A stretch of 64,000 bases of DNA, taken from NCBI RefSeq assembly GCF_002813425.1, contig NZ_PHUL01000001.1, forward strand, positions 3,045,001 to 3,109,000. The letters are read 5' to 3'. The notes under the pieces were generated by a model. It saw nothing but the letters and a program-made list of their open reading frames with translations. It searched no databases and was not told where the DNA came from. The stretch is from Cellulophaga sp. RHA19. Its GTDB lineage: Bacteria > Bacteroidota > Bacteroidia > Flavobacteriales > Flavobacteriaceae. The stretch's first letter is position 1. Each line of letters begins with the position of its first letter. The position numbers and the translations under genes were made by a program. This document shows positions 56,394-64,000 of the stretch, piece by piece.

Positions 56394-58313
56394 ATGCAGT
56401 TTAAATATCCGGAACTTCTTTGGGCTTTATTTTTACTATTGGTTCCATTATTTATTCATCTTTTTCAACTCCGTAGATTTAAAAAAACGCCTTTTACCAA
56501 TGTTGCTTTGCTTCAAAAGGTAAAAACACAATCTAAAAAAACTCGTAATCTAAAAAAATGGCTTCTTTTAGCTGCTAGACTTTTTTTATATACCGCATTA
56601 ATAGTTGCATTTGCACAACCATATTTTGCTAAAAAAGATGTTTTTAAAAAGAGAGAAACTATTATTTATTTAGACAACTCTTTTAGTATGCAAGCGCTAA
56701 ATAATGGTACTACCCTTTTACAAAATGCCGTACAAGAACTTATAAAGAGTAACGCCAAAGAAAAAGAGTTTAGTCTTTTTACTAATACTAATACGTATAA
56801 AAATGTTGTTTTAAAAGATATTCAAAATAATCTACTTTCATTAGATTATAGTAGTAATCAACTACACATAAAAGATGTTATTTTAAAAGCAAATACCTTA
56901 TTTAGCAAAGATAATAGTAGTGTAAAGGATCTTATAGTTATTTCTGATTTTCAGCAAAAAAATGAAGCTTATACTATAGACAGCTTACAAACTAATATAT
57001 ACTTTGTAAAACAAAATACTGAGAACTTTACAAATATTAGTATTGATAGTTTATATGTTTCTAATACAGACGCTACAAATTTAGAACTAACAGCTAACCT
57101 TAAAGCTAATACTAATGCAGAGAACACTGCTGTTGCGTTATATAATAATGATACTTTAATTGCAAAAACATCTGCCTTATTTAATAATAGTAAAGAAGCT
57201 AAAGTTAACTTTACATTACCAAAAGACGTTGGTATTAAGGGCAAAATAGAGCTAACAGATACAGGTTTAATGTATGACAACAATTTTTACTTTAACATTA
57301 ATAAAAGAGACAAAATAAAAGTGTTAGCTATTTCTAACGCTGATAACACCTTTTTAAATAAGATATTTACTAATGATGAGTTTAAAACCAATACAACCAC
57401 TATAAACCAATTAAACTACAGTCTAATTCCTACTCAAAATTTAATTATATTAAATGAGCTTAAGGCAATACCAGAATCTTTAAAAAATGCATTAACTTCA
57501 TTTACTAAAAACGGAGGTTCGTTGGTTGTTATCCCTTCTTTAAAATTAGACGTTAATAGTTACAATGCTTTGTTATCTAACTATTTTTCAACCAAACTAA
57601 AAAGTTTAATCAATATAGAACGTAAGGTAACTGGCATCAATTTTTCTCATCCATTATATACAAATGTATTTCAAAAAAAAGTCACTAATTTTCAATATCC
57701 AACGGTAAACAGTTCTTTTATTACTAACAGTTCTGCTCCTAGTCTTTTAAGTTACCAAGATAATTCTCCTTTTTTAATGGGTGCAAATGGCTTTTACTTT
57801 TTTACAAGTAGCTTATCAAAAGAAAACTCTAATTTTAAAGGTTCTCCGTTAATTGTTCCTACACTATATAATATGGGTTACACAAGTTTTAAAATTCCAA
57901 AACTATACACAACAATTGGTAAAGCCACAACTGTAGATGTAGAAACTAAAGTTAATAAAGATCTTGTTTTAAAAATTACAAAAGATAAAAACGAATTTAT
58001 TCCGCAACAACAATCTTTTACAAATAAAACCGTATTAACTTTTTCTAACACTCCGCAAAATGCTGGTATTTATACCATAAAAAAAGGAGAGTCAGAATTA
58101 GGGTCACTAAGTTTTAATTATAATAGAGAAGAAAGTAAACTTATATATACAGACATTAATAGTATTGCAAATATCAAACAAAGCACTAGTATTAGTCAAC
58201 TATTAACCAATTTAGAAAATAACCAAAAGGTAAATGAGCTTTGGAAATGGTTTGTTATTTTTGCGTTGTTTTTCTTAATACTAGAAGTTCTTATTCAAAA
58301 ATATTTTAAATGA
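56394..58313 (+). CDS. BatA-domain membrane protein
   Basis: The 639-residue protein has the BatA N-terminal region (ELLWALFLLLVPLFIHLFQLRRF, shortened here) with two membrane segments, a von Willebrand A-like domain (IYLDNSFSMQ, the DxSxS-type metal site; DLIVISDFQQ), a long middle region and a final membrane segment (KWFVIFALFFLILEVLI). BatA proteins work with aerotolerance or stress systems in Bacteroidota, but this gene stands apart from batB/C. It overlaps the next gene by four bases, so the two are coupled. Confidence 0.85.
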   Translation: MQFKYPELLWALFLLLVPLFIHLFQLRRFKKTPFTNVALLQKVKTQSKKTRNLKKWLLLAARLFLYTALIVAFAQPYFAKKDVFKKRETIIYLDNSFSMQALNNGTTLLQNAVQELIKSNAKEKEFSLFTNTNTYKNVVLKDIQNNLLSLDYSSNQLHIKDVILKANTLFSKDNSSVKDLIVISDFQQKNEAYTIDSLQTNIYFVKQNTENFTNISIDSLYVSNTDATNLELTANLKANTNAENTAVALYNNDTLIAKTSALFNNSKEAKVNFTLPKDVGIKGKIELTDTGLMYDNNFYFNINKRDKIKVLAISNADNTFLNKIFTNDEFKTNTTTINQLNYSLIPTQNLIILNELKAIPESLKNALTSFTKNGGSLVVIPSLKLDVNSYNALLSNYFSTKLKSLINIERKVTGINFSHPLYTNVFQKKVTNFQYPTVNSSFITNSSAPSLLSYQDNSPFLMGANGFYFFTSSLSKENSNFKGSPLIVPTLYNMGYTSFKIPKLYTTIGKATTVDVETKVNKDLVLKITKDKNEFIPQQQSFTNKTVLTFSNTPQNAGIYTIKKGESELGSLSFNYNREESKLIYTDINSIANIKQSTSISQLLTNLENNQKVNELWKWFVIFALFFLILEVLIQKYFK

Positions 58314-59566
58314 ATATATTAATAAAATCTGCCAAAATTTTTGATAAATCTAACAAAGATTTACATTTAAAAACTAAAGATATTTTAGTACAAAATGGTG
58401 TTATTACAAAAATTTCTGATGCTGTAACACCTACAGAGGATGCCGTAATTGTATCTAAAAAAAACCTATGTATTTCTATTGGTTGGTTAGACACTAGTGT
58501 ATCTTTTGGTGAGCCTGGTTTTGAAGAAAGAGAAACAATAAAAAACGGACTAAAAACTGCAGTTAAAGGTGGTTTTACAGATATTATACTTAATACAAAT
58601 ACAAACCCAATACCATACACTAGCGCTACACTTGCTTTTATTAAAGATAAAGCCAAAGAAGAAGTAACCAATTTACATCCGCTAGGTGCTTTAACTGTAA
58701 ATAGTGAAGCAATAGATTTAGCGGAATTGTATGATATGAAAAATGCTGGTGCAGTTGGCTTTTCAGACTATAAGAAACCGACTAGCAACTCTAACCTATT
58801 AAAAATAGCGTTGCAATATGCTCAAAATTTTGATGGCTTAATTTACTCTTTCCCTTTAGATTGCAAAATTGCCGGAAAAGGAATTGTGAATGAAGGTGAT
58901 GTATCTACAAGTCTTGGCTTAAAAGGTATACCTGCTTTAGCTGAAGAATTACAAGTTGCCAGAGATTTATTTATTTTAGAATACACAGGTGGCAAATTAC
59001 ACATACCAACCATTTCTACTGCAGGCTCTGTAAAATTAATAAGAGAAGCAAAGAAAAAAGGATTAGATGTAAGCTGTAGCGTTGCTTTATACAACCTACT
59101 ATACTCTGATGAAAAACTAACAGAATTTGACACTACTTATAAAGTATTACCTCCGTTAAGAACAAAAGAAGATATTACTGCGCTTATAGAAGGTGTTAAA
59201 AACGGAACCATAGATTTTGTAACTACAGACCATAACCCTTTAGATATAGAACAGAAAAAAGTTGAATTTGATAATGCTGCTTATGGTACCATAGGTCTAG
59301 AATCATCATTTGGTATATTAAATACTATTTTTGATACGGAAACTACTATAGAAATTTTAACTAAAGGTAGAGAGCGTTATGGCTTACAAACTCCAAAAAT
59401 AAAAGAAGGTAATACTGCTTGTTTTACCTTGTTTGATAATGACACATTACACTACATTAACAAACAAACATCTAAGAGTAGAGCTAAAAACTGTATGTTT
59501 TTTGAAGAAAAACTAAAAGGACAAGTTTTTGGTGTTTTAAATAAATATGTAGCAGAAATACTATAA
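58310..59566 (+). CDS. Dihydroorotase-like amidohydrolase, probably catalytically inactive
   Basis: The 418-residue protein is a clear homologue of PyrC-type dihydroorotase over its length. However, the metal-binding His-x-His is replaced: WLDTSVSFGEPG has Ser63 and Ser65 where family members have DxHxH. The second His site reads HIPTIST (Thr234 instead of His) and the HH pair reads YN at 261-262. The Asp in TTDHNP (Asp307) is kept. So at least four metal ligands are gone. Inactive dihydroorotase partners are known in some bacteria, where they complete aspartate transcarbamoylase; that role is possible here, and its translational coupling to the BatA gene is unexplained. Confidence 0.8.
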   Translation: MNILIKSAKIFDKSNKDLHLKTKDILVQNGVITKISDAVTPTEDAVIVSKKNLCISIGWLDTSVSFGEPGFEERETIKNGLKTAVKGGFTDIILNTNTNPIPYTSATLAFIKDKAKEEVTNLHPLGALTVNSEAIDLAELYDMKNAGAVGFSDYKKPTSNSNLLKIALQYAQNFDGLIYSFPLDCKIAGKGIVNEGDVSTSLGLKGIPALAEELQVARDLFILEYTGGKLHIPTISTAGSVKLIREAKKKGLDVSCSVALYNLLYSDEKLTEFDTTYKVLPPLRTKEDITALIEGVKNGTIDFVTTDHNPLDIEQKKVEFDNAAYGTIGLESSFGILNTIFDTETTIEILTKGRERYGLQTPKIKEGNTACFTLFDNDTLHYINKQTSKSRAKNCMFFEEKLKGQVFGVLNKYVAEIL

Positions 59567-59636
59567 TTTGTTTAGGTGCGTTAATTAATAGACTAAAAGT
59601 TAGTCAACTTGTTTAACCAACTAATACCACAAAATT

Positions 59637-60059
59637 ATGATTTTCGGAATTACGCTAATAATACTAGGTATTTTAGCTGCACCATCTTTATTACTATCTA
59701 AAAAACCAAATGCACAAGAACTTCTAGACAAAATTACACCTTACCAAGGTTGGATAGGTTTAGGATTTTGTGTTTGGGGAGTAATTAGTATTGTTCAAGC
59801 TATTTTAAGAATAGGTTGGCTTACTACTTATCCTATTTACTGGATAACTTATATTGCTGTAGCCGTTGTTACAGCTGCATTAGGTTTTATTTTAGGTTAC
59901 GGAATGATAAACAAACTTTTATTATCTAAAAATGAAGAAGCAAAAGCAAAAGGAGAAGCTTTACTTGCAAAACTTAGACCTTTACAAGGTAAATTAGGAT
60001 TAGCAGCAATTATCTTAGGAGTTTGGGCTATTATTTCTAGCTTATTATTTTTTATGTAA
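59637..60059 (+). CDS. Small membrane protein of unknown function
   Basis: The 140-residue protein has about four hydrophobic segments: [52 protein letters not shown] and [18 protein letters not shown]. Two related motifs, [19 protein letters not shown] and [22 protein letters not shown], show it is an internal duplication of a two-helix unit. I do not know its function. A terminator follows. Confidence 0.65.
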   Translation: MIFGITLIILGILAAPSLLLSKKPNAQELLDKITPYQGWIGLGFCVWGVISIVQAILRIGWLTTYPIYWITYIAVAVVTAALGFILGYGMINKLLLSKNEEAKAKGEALLAKLRPLQGKLGLAAIILGVWAIISSLLFFM

Positions 60060-60082
60060 CTATAAGCATCATATAAAAATGT

Positions 60083-60116
60083 AAAAAGAGGTCTTAATTA
60101 GACCTCTTTTTTTTTA
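60083..60116 (+). terminator. Terminator after the small membrane protein gene
   Basis: An 11-bp perfect stem (60083-60093 with 60101-60111) has a 7-base loop and a T run to 60115. Confidence 0.85.
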
Positions 60117-60146
60117 CAAAATTTTTACCTTGCACAAAAAAGTAAA

Positions 60147-60470
60147 ATGAATAAAAAACCTAAAGGAAAAACTACCGCAATAGTATCTTACTTTACAGGT
60201 GTAGGCACCTTAATTGCAATTACTATGAATATGGATGACAAACATGAGTTTGCTCGTTTTCATATTAGACAAAACTTTGGTTTAAATTTATTTTTTGTAG
60301 GTTTTGCATTATTTATTAGCCAATGGTTAAGTATTTACGCTTCTATGGGTTTATATATATCATATATTGTATTATGGACCTATGGTTTTATTGGTATGCT
60401 AAACAATAAAAAACAAGAAATTCCTTTTATAGGAAAAGCTTCTCAAAAATGGTTCACTTTTATAAATTAG
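60147..60470 (+). CDS. DUF4870/Tic20-like small membrane protein
   Basis: The 107-residue protein has three or four membrane segments and the family-like KHEFARFHIRQNFGLNLFF, where the RFHIRQ pattern (Arg, His, Gln) precedes a helix. Similar DUF4870 proteins are common small membrane proteins of unknown function. Its start follows a terminator, and the next gene begins one base after its stop codon. Confidence 0.7.
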   Translation: MNKKPKGKTTAIVSYFTGVGTLIAITMNMDDKHEFARFHIRQNFGLNLFFVGFALFISQWLSIYASMGLYISYIVLWTYGFIGMLNNKKQEIPFIGKASQKWFTFIN

Positions 60471-60471
60471 T

Positions 60472-61131
60472 ATGACGACAGCACCACTATCATTAGAACA
60501 CATTATACAACCAGCAACTATAGAACAAGAAAAAACTCCTGTTTTATTTATGCTACACGGTTACGGTAGTAATGAAGAAGATCTTTTTTCTTTTGCTACA
60601 GAATTACAAAAAGAGCTTTGTATTATATCTATACGTGCTCCCTACCCTATGCAGCCATATGGCAATGCTTGGTATGCTATAAATTTTGATGCCGAAAAAG
60701 GAAAATGGAGTGATGATGTACAAGCCGCAGAATCTATAGAAAAAATACTTGTTTTTATAGATGAAGCTTGCAAAGCTTACCATCTAGACAAAGATAACGT
60801 TACACTATTAGGCTTTAGTCAAGGTGCAATTTTAAGTTATGCTACAGCAATTTCTTATCCTGATAAAGTAAAAAATGTAATTGCACTAAGTGGTTACATC
60901 AATGAAAATCTAATAGACAAATTAAAGACTGATAAAGACCCTAGCAAACTAAACATTTATGCTTCTCACGGCACTGTAGACCAGGTTATACCTGTTAGCT
61001 GGGCACAAAAGACACCTAATTATTTAAAAGGTTTAGGTATAGATTGTACTTATGAGGAATACCCTGTTGGTCACGGTGTTGCACCACAAGGTTTTTATTC
61101 TTTTAAAGAATGGTTGTCTACTAAAATATAA
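60472..61131 (+). CDS. Phospholipase/carboxylesterase-family alpha/beta hydrolase
   Basis: The 219-residue protein has LHGYGSNEEDLFSFA with the oxyanion region, the nucleophile Ser in GFSQGAILSY, the Asp in ASHGTVDQVIPV and the His in YPVGHGVAPQ, a full catalytic triad. It has no signal peptide. Members are cytoplasmic esterases with broad short-chain acyl preference. It is followed by a strong bidirectional terminator. Confidence 0.85.
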   Translation: MTTAPLSLEHIIQPATIEQEKTPVLFMLHGYGSNEEDLFSFATELQKELCIISIRAPYPMQPYGNAWYAINFDAEKGKWSDDVQAAESIEKILVFIDEACKAYHLDKDNVTLLGFSQGAILSYATAISYPDKVKNVIALSGYINENLIDKLKTDKDPSKLNIYASHGTVDQVIPVSWAQKTPNYLKGLGIDCTYEEYPVGHGVAPQGFYSFKEWLSTKI

Positions 61132-61146
61132 CTTAAAAAAAATCAA

Positions 61147-61184
61147 AAAAATAACCCCTGAATTTTCATTCAGGGGTTATTTTT
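61147..61184. terminator. Bidirectional terminator, 16-bp stem
   Basis: A perfect 16-bp stem (61147-61162 with 61169-61184) has a 6-base loop and T or A tracts on both sides. It separates the esterase gene from the convergent gene ending at 61200. Confidence 0.9.
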
Positions 61185-61199
61185 ATATAGTAAACTAGA

Positions 61200-61712
61200 T
61201 TAATCTCTTCTGTACAAAAGATGATCCATCATTGTAAAATCTACTCCTAAATTGTCTTTAAGGTCATACTTTATAAGTAATTCTCCCCAATATTTGCCAT
61301 CAGAAAAATCGGCTATAATCCATTTATGGTTTAAAACCTTAATTTTATTTATTTTAAAATTTCCTTCCATACCAGCATATGGCACTAATGGGTTATCTCC
61401 TTTAGATTCGTTGGTTTCTATCAATTTATCCTCAATATATCTTGCCGGATTTTCTAACTTTAAATGATCAAAATTAGTTAAAGCATCATCATTATTTTCT
61501 AGTAAAAAATACTTTAAATCTAACTGGTTTATTGTGGCCTGTTGTATAGAATCTTCTAACTTAGTATTTTCAGTTTCTAGCTTTTCTATTTTTTCCTGTA
61601 GCTGTGCAAATCTTGTGTTAGTAGCATCTATCATTTTATTTGCACTTACAAATTGGTATAGGGCTATTAATGCTGCAAAAATAAATAGGTATAAATATAA
61701 ATACTTTTTCAT
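61200..61712 (-). CDS. Membrane-anchored coiled-coil protein of unknown function
   Basis: The 170-residue protein has one N-terminal transmembrane helix (about 4-22), a coiled-coil-like segment at about 33-62 with heptad-like Leu and Ile (RFAQLQEKIEKLETENTKL), and a C-terminal globular domain with IADFSDGKYWGELLIKYD. I do not recognise it. The MBL-fold gene upstream is 11 bases away, suggesting one transcript. Confidence 0.6.
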   Translation of the reverse strand: MKKYLYLYLFIFAALIALYQFVSANKMIDATNTRFAQLQEKIEKLETENTKLEDSIQQATINQLDLKYFLLENNDDALTNFDHLKLENPARYIEDKLIETNESKGDNPLVPYAGMEGNFKINKIKVLNHKWIIADFSDGKYWGELLIKYDLKDNLGVDFTMMDHLLYRRD

Positions 61713-61723
61713 TTGGTATTATT

Positions 61724-62509
61724 CTATATGTTTATGGTTAAATTATCGTATGCCAAATGTACATTTTTTGGCAAAGATTTTTCTACTTCTTCATGAAAAC
61801 CTAACAAGTGACTTATATGTGTTAAATAAGCTGTTTTTGGCTTTACTAAATTTATAAACTCTAATGCTTCTTCTAAATTAAAATGAGAATGATGCGCCTC
61901 TAAACGTAAAGCATTTACAACCAATACCTTTACATCTTTAAGTTTAGCTATTTCTTCTTTAGAGATACTTTTTACATCTGTTAAATACACAAAGTCATCT
62001 ATTCTAAAACCAAAAACTTCTAACCTGTTATGTAGCGCTTTTATAGGTATAGCAACTTTATTTCCTATTTTAAAAGGTGTATTCTCTTTAATTTGATGAA
62101 TAGCTACTGCCGGAGCACCTGGATACCTATTAATATCTGCAAAAATATAAGCAAAGCGTTTTTTAAGAGCTTCTATTACTTGACTATCTGCGTATATTGG
62201 TATATCTCCTTGTCTAAAGAAAAAAGGTCTAATGTCATCTATACCCGCAGTATGGTCTGAGTGTTCATGAGTAAACAATATACCATCTAAATTTGGTATA
62301 GGATTTTGCAACATTTGCTGCCTAAAATCTGGACCACAATCTATTACAAAGTTATAGTCATCCCATGAAATTAAAACAGATACTCTTAATCTTTTATCCT
62401 TTGGATCCTTACTTAAACATACAGGATGTTTACTACCAATAACTGGTATTCCTTGAGAAGTTCCTGTACCCAAAAATGTGATTTTTAACAATTCGGCCTT
62501 TTTTATCAA
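61724..62509 (-). CDS. MBL-fold metallo-hydrolase (PhnP/RNase Z-like)
   Basis: The 261-residue protein has the metallo-beta-lactamase signature THEHSDHTAGIDDIRPF (HxHxDH) and KITFLGTGTSQGIPVIG near the N-terminus, plus later His residues (RLEAHHSHFN, TAYLTHISHLLG) as extra ligands. The family includes PhnP-type phosphodiesterases and RNase-Z-like enzymes, and the PhnP resemblance is the stronger. The substrate is unknown. It is probably cotranscribed with the coiled-coil gene after it. Confidence 0.85.
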   Translation of the reverse strand: MIKKAELLKITFLGTGTSQGIPVIGSKHPVCLSKDPKDKRLRVSVLISWDDYNFVIDCGPDFRQQMLQNPIPNLDGILFTHEHSDHTAGIDDIRPFFFRQGDIPIYADSQVIEALKKRFAYIFADINRYPGAPAVAIHQIKENTPFKIGNKVAIPIKALHNRLEVFGFRIDDFVYLTDVKSISKEEIAKLKDVKVLVVNALRLEAHHSHFNLEEALEFINLVKPKTAYLTHISHLLGFHEEVEKSLPKNVHLAYDNLTINI

Positions 62510-62548
62510 ATTTATAACATATTTATTTAATAGATAAATCTATCTTGT

Positions 62549-62556
62549 TAACTTTG
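62549..62556 (+). promoter_or_regulatory. -7 box before the window-end gene
   Basis: TAACTTTG matches TAnnTTTG, 24 bases before the ATG at 62581. No -33 TTG was found at the usual spacing. Confidence 0.4.
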
Positions 62557-62580
62557 TATACCGTAAAAAAACAACAAAGA

Positions 62581-64000
62581 ATGTCATCAGTCTTAAAAAA
62601 AGATTTTGCTTTTGAGAATATTCCTTCTACTAAAGCCAAAACACTAAGAATAAATTTAAATCCTGATATCTACGGTACTTTTGCAGAAATTGGTGCCGGA
62701 CAAGAGACTGCCAGACACTTTTTTAGATCTGGTGGCGCATCTGGAACCATTGCTAAAGCAATGAGTGCATATGATAAAGATTTTAGTGACGCTATATATG
62801 GCGTAGAAAACGATGGTAGATATGTTACCCAAGCTCGTTTAAAAACGATGCTTTCTCATGAAATGGGATTAATGGAGGAGCGTATTAGTAGAGAAAAACA
62901 CCCAGAGCGTTTATTTTTCTCCTATGCAAATACTGTTGCCACTATAGATTTTGCTAAAAAATACAAGGGGCACGGATGGATTGGAATTCGTTTTCAATTA
63001 GATCCAGACCAAAAAGAATTTGATGAAATTATTATGCACGTTCGTTTTAAACAGAACGAAGCTAGATTGCAGCAAGAAACTTTAGGTATTTTAGGTGTTA
63101 ACCTTATATATGGTGCTTTTTACAAATACCATAAACCAAGAAAATTACTTAAATATCTTTATGACCATATAGATAAGGATACTGTAGAAATTGATATGAT
63201 TAATTTCTCTGGTCCTAATTTTGAAAAAGTAGATAATAGGTTAATTAGCTTACAGTTAATTAAAAATGATATGACGGATGCCGTTATGTTTGGCCCTGAT
63301 GGTAACAACTTATTACCTGCTGCTGTACTTTATAAAAAAAACATACTTGCTTTACGTGGTAGTTATAGACCCGTAACAAAGGTAAATATGGATATGTTTG
63401 AAAAGTCTCATAATATTTTTATGAACGAACAAACAGTTAATCCTGATAAAACCATTGTAATTTTTGAAATTACTTTAGCTAATTTAAAAGCTAGTGGAGA
63501 AATAGACGAACAAGATTTTATGGACAGAGCAGAACTTTTATGTTCTCTTGGCCATACAGTAATGATCTCTAAATTTCAGGAATACTTTAGACTTGTAGAG
63601 TACTTTAGTAATTATACAAAAGCAAAAATTGGTTTAACAATGGGCGTTAACAATCTTGTAGAGGTTTTTGATGAAAAGTATTACAGACACTTAAGTGGCG
63701 GTATACTTGAAGCTTTTGGTAAATTATTCTTTAAAGATTTAAAAGTTTACTTATACCCAATGAAAAACGAAGAAACTGGTCAGATTATGACGAGTAACAA
63801 CGTTAAAGTACACCCAAGAATGAAAGAACTTTATAAGTTCTTTAAATATAACGGTAAAGTAATGGACATTTTTGATTATGATCCTGAAATACTACATATT
63901 TTTTCTAGAGATGTTTTAAAGAAAATTACAAACGGAGATAAAGACTGGGAGAAAATGCTACCAGAAGGTATTGCAGAAATTATAAAAAGAAAAGAGTTAT
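62581..64000 (+). CDS. Large conserved protein of unknown function (3' truncated)
   Basis: The frame opens with ATG at 62581 (MSSVLKKDFAFENIPSTK) and is still open at the window edge, giving 473 residues so far. Conserved-looking blocks are NPDIYGTFAEIGAGQETARH, FRSGGASGTIAKAMSAYDK, RLISLQLIKNDMTDAVMFGP, MSKFQEYFR-like ISKFQEYFRLVEYFS, and GILEAFGKLFF. There is no signal peptide. I believe similar proteins occur widely in Bacteroidota, sometimes labelled as nucleotide adenylyltransferases, but I see no HxGH or other motif that confirms this. Confidence 0.75.
   Translation, partial: MSSVLKKDFAFENIPSTKAKTLRINLNPDIYGTFAEIGAGQETARHFFRSGGASGTIAKAMSAYDKDFSDAIYGVENDGRYVTQARLKTMLSHEMGLMEERISREKHPERLFFSYANTVATIDFAKKYKGHGWIGIRFQLDPDQKEFDEIIMHVRFKQNEARLQQETLGILGVNLIYGAFYKYHKPRKLLKYLYDHIDKDTVEIDMINFSGPNFEKVDNRLISLQLIKNDMTDAVMFGPDGNNLLPAAVLYKKNILALRGSYRPVTKVNMDMFEKSHNIFMNEQTVNPDKTIVIFEITLANLKASGEIDEQDFMDRAELLCSLGHTVMISKFQEYFRLVEYFSNYTKAKIGLTMGVNNLVEVFDEKYYRHLSGGILEAFGKLFFKDLKVYLYPMKNEETGQIMTSNNVKVHPRMKELYKFFKYNGKVMDIFDYDPEILHIFSRDVLKKITNGDKDWEKMLPEGIAEIIKRKEL

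Overview
This AT-rich window looks like a chromosomal segment of a member of the Flavobacteriaceae (Bacteroidota). The evidence is TonB-dependent receptors with carboxypeptidase-like N-terminal domains, a DUF4249 partner lipoprotein, BatA-type membrane proteins, short lipoprotein signals, almost no Shine-Dalgarno sequences, and several TAnnTTTG -7 promoter boxes. A lipoprotein of the agarase/porphyranase type of GH16 suggests a marine, algae-associated life. I cannot name the genus. I saw no rRNA, tRNA, CRISPR array, insertion sequence or prophage.

Layout. 1-8.7 kb: the end of a probable outer-membrane protein, a fused E1 alpha/beta 2-oxoacid dehydrogenase, a DoxX-like protein, holA, an HsdR-N-like protein, a family 2 glycosyltransferase broken at an A10 run, an OmpA lipoprotein, a YciO/Sua5 protein and a zinc-ribbon membrane protein. 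8.7-25.8 kb: a UvrD/PcrA helicase, an acetyltransferase, an M20 amidohydrolase, an FMN glutamate-synthase-like protein, two lipid-linked sugar transferases, a degenerate OmpA paralogue, a HExxH lipoprotein, an operon of an M1 peptidase and two tandem patatins, and recG. 26-30.7 kb: leuC-leuD-leuA-like-leuB. 30.8-38.4 kb: a TPM-domain lipoprotein, an MFS exporter, a TonB receptor with a small periplasmic partner, and gapN. 38.5-46.9 kb: branched-chain amino acid genes ilvA and ilvD-B-N-C, with a GH16 gene lying between ilvC and ilvA on the other strand. 47.2-53.8 kb: a secreted protein/TonB receptor/DUF4249/MG2-like operon. 54-64 kb: a zinc-ribbon nuclease-like protein, an SGNH hydrolase, a second GT2, a BatA protein overlapping a dihydroorotase homologue that has lost its metal ligands, small membrane proteins, an esterase, an MBL hydrolase, and the start of a protein running off the window.

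The most interesting signal is in the 405-base gap upstream of ilvD. It holds an 18-codon open frame on the minus strand, MKNNIIIIVLVIIISLWG, in which 11 of 18 residues are Ile, Val or Leu. It is followed by a 14-bp terminator hairpin with a U8 tract. By hand, the intervening RNA forms a complete set of mutually exclusive pairings (1:2, 2:3, 3:4): segment 1 lies in the Ile-Val-Leu codons and segment 2 begins with the leader stop codon. This is the architecture of a translation-coupled attenuator controlling ilvDBNC.

Together the leu and ilv clusters supply most of the pathway for leucine, isoleucine and valine, and the fused E1 enzyme is of the type that degrades the corresponding branched 2-oxoacids. 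All functional calls rest on reading motifs by eye; no database search was run.
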